From: Acanthornis magna
Taxonomy: Eukaryota; Chordata; Aves; Passeriformes; Acanthizidae
Length of the DNA stretch: 64,000 bases
Assembly (NCBI GenBank): GCA_036785705.1
Contig: JAWUZG010000016.1
Coordinates: 4,774,001-4,838,000, forward strand
Reading direction: 5' to 3'
A program made the position numbers and the translations under genes. Positions 60,805 through 64,000 of the stretch are shown piece by piece. Below the pieces are notes generated by a model, which saw only the letters and a program-made list of their open reading frames with translations, was not told the DNA's origin and ran no database searches. The first letter of the stretch is position 1. Each line of letters starts with the position of its first letter.

Positions 60805-61190
60805 CCACTGCTCAAGTCATCAGTGAGGATGATAATCAGTGTTAGTCCCAGTACTAATCCCTGGGGTATGCTGGTGTGACTGGCCTCCAGCTAAACTCTG
60901 TGCCATTCATCACAACCTCTTGAACCCAACAGTGCAGCCAGTTTTCAGTCTACCTCACTGTCCACTGATTTAGTTGTTAGTTCATCAGCTTGTCTGAGTT
61001 ACGTGATGGTAGATGTTGTTAAAAGCCTTACCAATGCAGAGATGAACTGCATTTGCTGCTCTTCCATTAGGGTTACAGGGTTGGCCTACAGTTGTAGGCA
61101 TGACTTCCCCTTCTTAAGTCCATTCTCACTATTCCAAATCACCTTGACCTTCATATGTTTGGGAATGGCTTCCAAGTTTACTTACTTTGA
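60805..61190 (-). mobile_element. CR1 LINE fragment from the reverse-transcriptase region, minus strand
   Basis: Read on the minus strand, this matches the CR1 ORF2 reverse-transcriptase region in order: a KAFN-like block, DKLMN, an ENWL block, a VVMNGTEFSWRPVT block, and a degenerate form of the GVPQGSxLGP motif around 60,855-60,880. Many stops and indels show it is an old dead copy. It is immediately followed by a CR1 3' end in the opposite orientation. Confidence 0.85.
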
Positions 61191-61204
61191 CAGCTTCCCT
61201 CCAC

Positions 61205-61690
61205 TCAGCATTGGTGAGGCCGCATCTAGAGTGTAGTGTCCAGTTCTGAGCTCCTCAGTGTGACAGGTGCAGTTACTGAAGAGAGGCCAGTTGAGGGCCA
61301 GTAAGATGGTTAAGGGACTATCCTCATATGAAGAATGGCTGGGAGAGCTGAGGCCTTTCAGCCTAGAGCAAAGAAGGCTCAGCAGGATCTGCTCACTGTG
61401 TCTAATTATCCAAAGGCAGAGTGCAAAGAAGGCAGAGCCAGTTTTTTTTCAGGGGTGCCCAGTGTCAGAAGTAATTGGGCACAAACTTCAACAGAGGATG
61501 TTCCCTCTGAGCATCAGGAAATACTTTTTTACTGTGAAGGTGACTGCGCACTGTGTGGAGACTGAGTCTCCATTGTTTGAGGTATTTAAAAGCTGTCTGG
61601 ACATGGTCCTGGGCAGCTGGTTCTAGGTGGCACTGCCTGAGGAGGGGGCTTGAATAAGTCAGTCTCCAGTGGGCCCTTTCAGTGTGAGAT
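61205..61690 (+). mobile_element. CR1 LINE 3' fragment, plus strand
   Basis: CR1 3' sequence in plus orientation. Blocks include GGTGAGGCCGCATCTAGAGT, a TGTCCAGTTCTGAGCTCC block, GAAGAATGGCTGGGAGAGCT, CTTTCAGCCTAGAGCAAAG and a TGCCTGAGGAGGGGGC end. A chance frame of about 119 codons across it is a repeat by-product. With the preceding minus-strand piece it forms a head-to-head inverted pair. Confidence 0.88.
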
Positions 61691-62086
61691 TTCTTATTTT
61701 TTTTAAGTTTAAATGTTTGTATTCCTGATCCTTTTTCACAAAGGCTAAGTCTTCCTCACATCAGATCTCAGGGCCTGGGATTCCTGAAGGCAAGTCTTGT
61801 CATTGAAGAAGACATGGAGTACCAGTCTTTTCTGTGTCCTTTGTCATCAGGTTCCTTGGCCCCATTCAACAACAGGCTCACACCTTATCTTGTCTTTCCT
61901 TCCTTTAGCTCCTGATGTACCTGTAGCATTCTTACTGTCCTTCTTGTGCTTTTTCCCTTGCCGGATTCAACTCAAATGGGCTTTAGCTTTCCTGTCCCCA
62001 CCCTTGCATGCTCAAACAGTGTTTTGATTTCTCGTGAGTAACCTGGCCGTGCTTCCACCTCTTCTGTTTCTTTACTTGAGTTTTGT

Positions 62087-62161
62087 CAGGAGTGTCCTGT
62101 CCGTTCATGCAGACCTCTGGCCAGCTTTGCTCAGGAGCATCTTGTCTGCTGATGCAGACCT
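62087..62161. repeat. Diverged tandem duplication, 45-bp period
   Basis: Two 30-nt segments, 62,087-62,116 and 62,132-62,161, begin CAGGAG and end ATGCAGACCT and match at about 24 of 30 positions. They are separated by 15 nt. It is a small old local duplication. Confidence 0.75.
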
Positions 62162-63133
62162 GCCACCTTCACTTAAAGTAGCAGGCTGCTAGAGCGTATT
62201 TTGTGAAACCATGAACAGATGCCTGAGTTAACAAATACCAAGTTACCCTTGTGCATCAAGTCTCTAGTTCCAAGCTGCTGTACAAGATTTGTTTTAGCAT
62301 TTGATGCTACTTTTTTTTTTCCCCTAAATACAACAAAATATGATAATTTTCAAAAGCAGAAGGTGTTAGGCATATAGATGATTTTGTAACATATTTTATA
62401 TCTGTACAGATAGCTTTTCAAGGTTTGCTAAAATGGTTCTGTTTTACTGCTTTGATAGTCACTACTATAGGTTTTAATATTTGTTTTTCCACGCTTTCAC
62501 TGGGCTATGATGAATTGTCACCAATATGCTCATCCATTCTTTTGATAGAATGGGATATAAGTTGATACGGATATTCATAAAGTTAGTTTTCTTAATTCTT
62601 CAAAACCAGTGATAAAATGTTCAGATCTTCCAGTCTTAGCTGGTTCCCTGCACTTATTTACAGTTTTATTTATGCAATGTTGTCAATTGAACCCTTGACA
62701 CAAAAGCATTTCTTTAATGCAATTTCTTTTATGCAACTTCTTGCATAGTTTCTTTCTTGTTGAATATGTTACTCAGAAATAGCTACTGGCCTGTATCTAC
62801 AAAGCCTGTGACCCATTTGTCCAGGGTTTAGTTTTTTACATAAGCAAAACTGACTTTTTCAAAATAGGCTCACAACCTTCTGGTCAATTTCCACTGCCTT
62901 TTACCGGCTGTGACATCTGGGTGGTCTGTGAGCTTCCAGGTGGCATGGCTAACCATCCTGCTGGGGTTCAGGAAACTGATGACTGACACATTTCAGCAGT
63001 CTTGTTGTGGAACTCCATCTCTAACCTCTGTAAGCCAGCAGCCCTTCTATAACTACTACTGCTCACTGTGGAGGGTAACTGCCTGGATTTGGATATTCCT
63101 GGTATGTCTTGATGTTTGGAGGCTGTCATTGAG

Positions 63134-63134
63134 A

Positions 63135-63166
<32 letters not shown>

Positions 63167-63167
63167 G
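63134..63167. repeat. (AT)n-(GTAT)n microsatellite
   Basis: About ten AT units run into three GTAT units. It is simple sequence in the presumed SETD3 intron. Confidence 0.93.
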
Positions 63168-64000
63168 CATCTGTCTATGATCTTGCAACTGAATAATCCT
63201 TTCTTTGGAAACTGCCTTTTTCAAATGAATTGAATCTTAGGAGGAGGTTGAGCTGTGTATGGATTAATTTCTTTGCTTAAGGAACTTCGTGTGCTGGGAT
63301 AGTATTTTTAGACTTGCAGAAAGTAGTAAGGCTTGGCTGGTGAAGAAAGAAATGGCTGGTTACTTTGGATGGCCACCTACAATGTGTAATCTTCCCCTTT
63401 GCTAAGCAGAGTTGCATTGATAGCATATTAATATATTAACTCTCCTTAAAATAGAGAAGCATCCATTCCCTCTGGAGTGTGCTGCACCTGATTCTGTCAG
63501 TCAGGAGCAAGTAAAATGGATGTTGTCAGACCAATTTGAGAAGCTCTGAGTGCTGATACAGTGAGTATGCTGATAGAACTGTAAAACTTAGAGTTGCAGA
63601 AAATGACTGTTGGGTTTTCATGTGGTTGTCAGATTCAGATTGTATCTGTTCTCTGCTTCTATTTCCAAAAGTCAGCATTCAAGTAGTTGTTTGTTCCCAG
63701 TTGATGCTTGGGAACAGTGGGCTCTATAAGGGCTCATGAAATTACAATTTTTGCATTTGTTAATGCCCTGTTAGAAAATTGAATTCCTATTTTCAAGACA
63801 ATGACAGATAATATTATGATTTCCTTCTGTCACTGTAGGATGCCTGGCTTCTACAACCTGTTTCTCTGGCTTACCAAGTGTTTGAATCCATGCCTGAATA
63901 TAAAAAAACTGGCCTGTTGCACTTGGAGTTTGGGCATTTAGAAGACAAAAATTAATAGACTAATACAAAAATTACTTGCTCAGTTCTGTAATGTCTGAGA

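Larger units (their letters stand above)
55897..64000 (+). other. SETD3: SETD3 5' intronic region (gene continues beyond window)
   Basis: No coding exon was recognised. In particular, no ATG-GGN-AAG-AAG start resembling the known SETD3 N-terminus was found, so coding begins to the right of the window. One possible non-coding exon is listed at 57,133-57,178. The rest is AT-rich intron with a T22 run at 56,381, CR1 pieces at 60,805-61,690, a diverged 45-bp tandem repeat at 62,087-62,161 and an AT/GTAT microsatellite near 63,134. The assignment is inferred from synteny. Confidence 0.55.

Noticed and set aside
61267..61626. Plus-strand open frame of 119 codons
   Set aside because: It lies entirely within a CR1 3' fragment, which is non-coding in intact elements.
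63838..63900. Acceptor-like CCTTCTGTCACTGTAG near the window end, tested as a SETD3 coding exon
   Set aside because: The following sequence does not match the known SETD3 N-terminal protein in any frame, and no matching donor was clear before the window end.

Overview
The window is vertebrate nuclear DNA, almost certainly from a bird. It has long AT-rich introns, canonical GT-AG splice sites, one strong CpG island, and several degenerate CR1-type LINE fragments with the avian CR1 3' end (ATTCTGTGATTCT-like tails). No prokaryotic genes, CRISPR arrays, tRNA or rRNA genes, or viral genes were recognised. Family and orthologue names come from memory of vertebrate proteins; no database search was possible.

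Three genes can be supported, in the order and orientation I recall for human 14q32 (CCDC85C, CCNK, SETD3). (1) Positions 1 to about 38,500, plus strand: the 3' two-thirds of CCDC85C. Four coding exons (11,062-11,166; 25,146-25,241; 33,064-33,162; 34,748-34,837) give the C-terminal 129 residues and the stop, followed by a long 3' UTR of about 3.6 kb. Everything before 11,062 is intron, and the N-terminal coiled-coil exons lie to the left of the window. (2) About 38,580 to 55,390, minus strand: a complete CCNK (cyclin K) gene. It has a non-coding first exon in the CpG island and ten coding exons that join without a phase break into 586 codons plus stop, close to the 580 residues of the human protein. 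(3) About 55,800 to 64,000, plus strand: the promoter, the probable non-coding first exon and a possible second non-coding exon of the next gene. By synteny this is SETD3; no SETD3 coding sequence is present.

CCDC85C and CCNK are convergent, with opposing poly(A) signals only about 110 bp apart near 38,480-38,600. CCNK and the SETD3-like gene are divergent and share a CpG-island promoter holding seven CCAAT boxes in 313 bp, a YY1-type element and CRE-like half sites. Cyclin K pairs with CDK12/CDK13 to phosphorylate RNA polymerase II, SETD3 is an actin histidine methyltransferase, and CCDC85C is a junction protein of neural progenitors. They are neighbours by ancient synteny, not members of one pathway.

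The rest is intron and UTR sequence with CR1 remnants, microsatellites and two perfect 13-bp hairpins. I found no convincing undescribed system. The observations most worth a second look are the CCAAT-dense bidirectional promoter, the tight convergent 3' ends, the hairpins, a tandem splice acceptor in CCDC85C, two in-frame stop codons touching the CCNK start codon, and a CR1 fragment close to the acceptor of a 34-bp CCNK exon.
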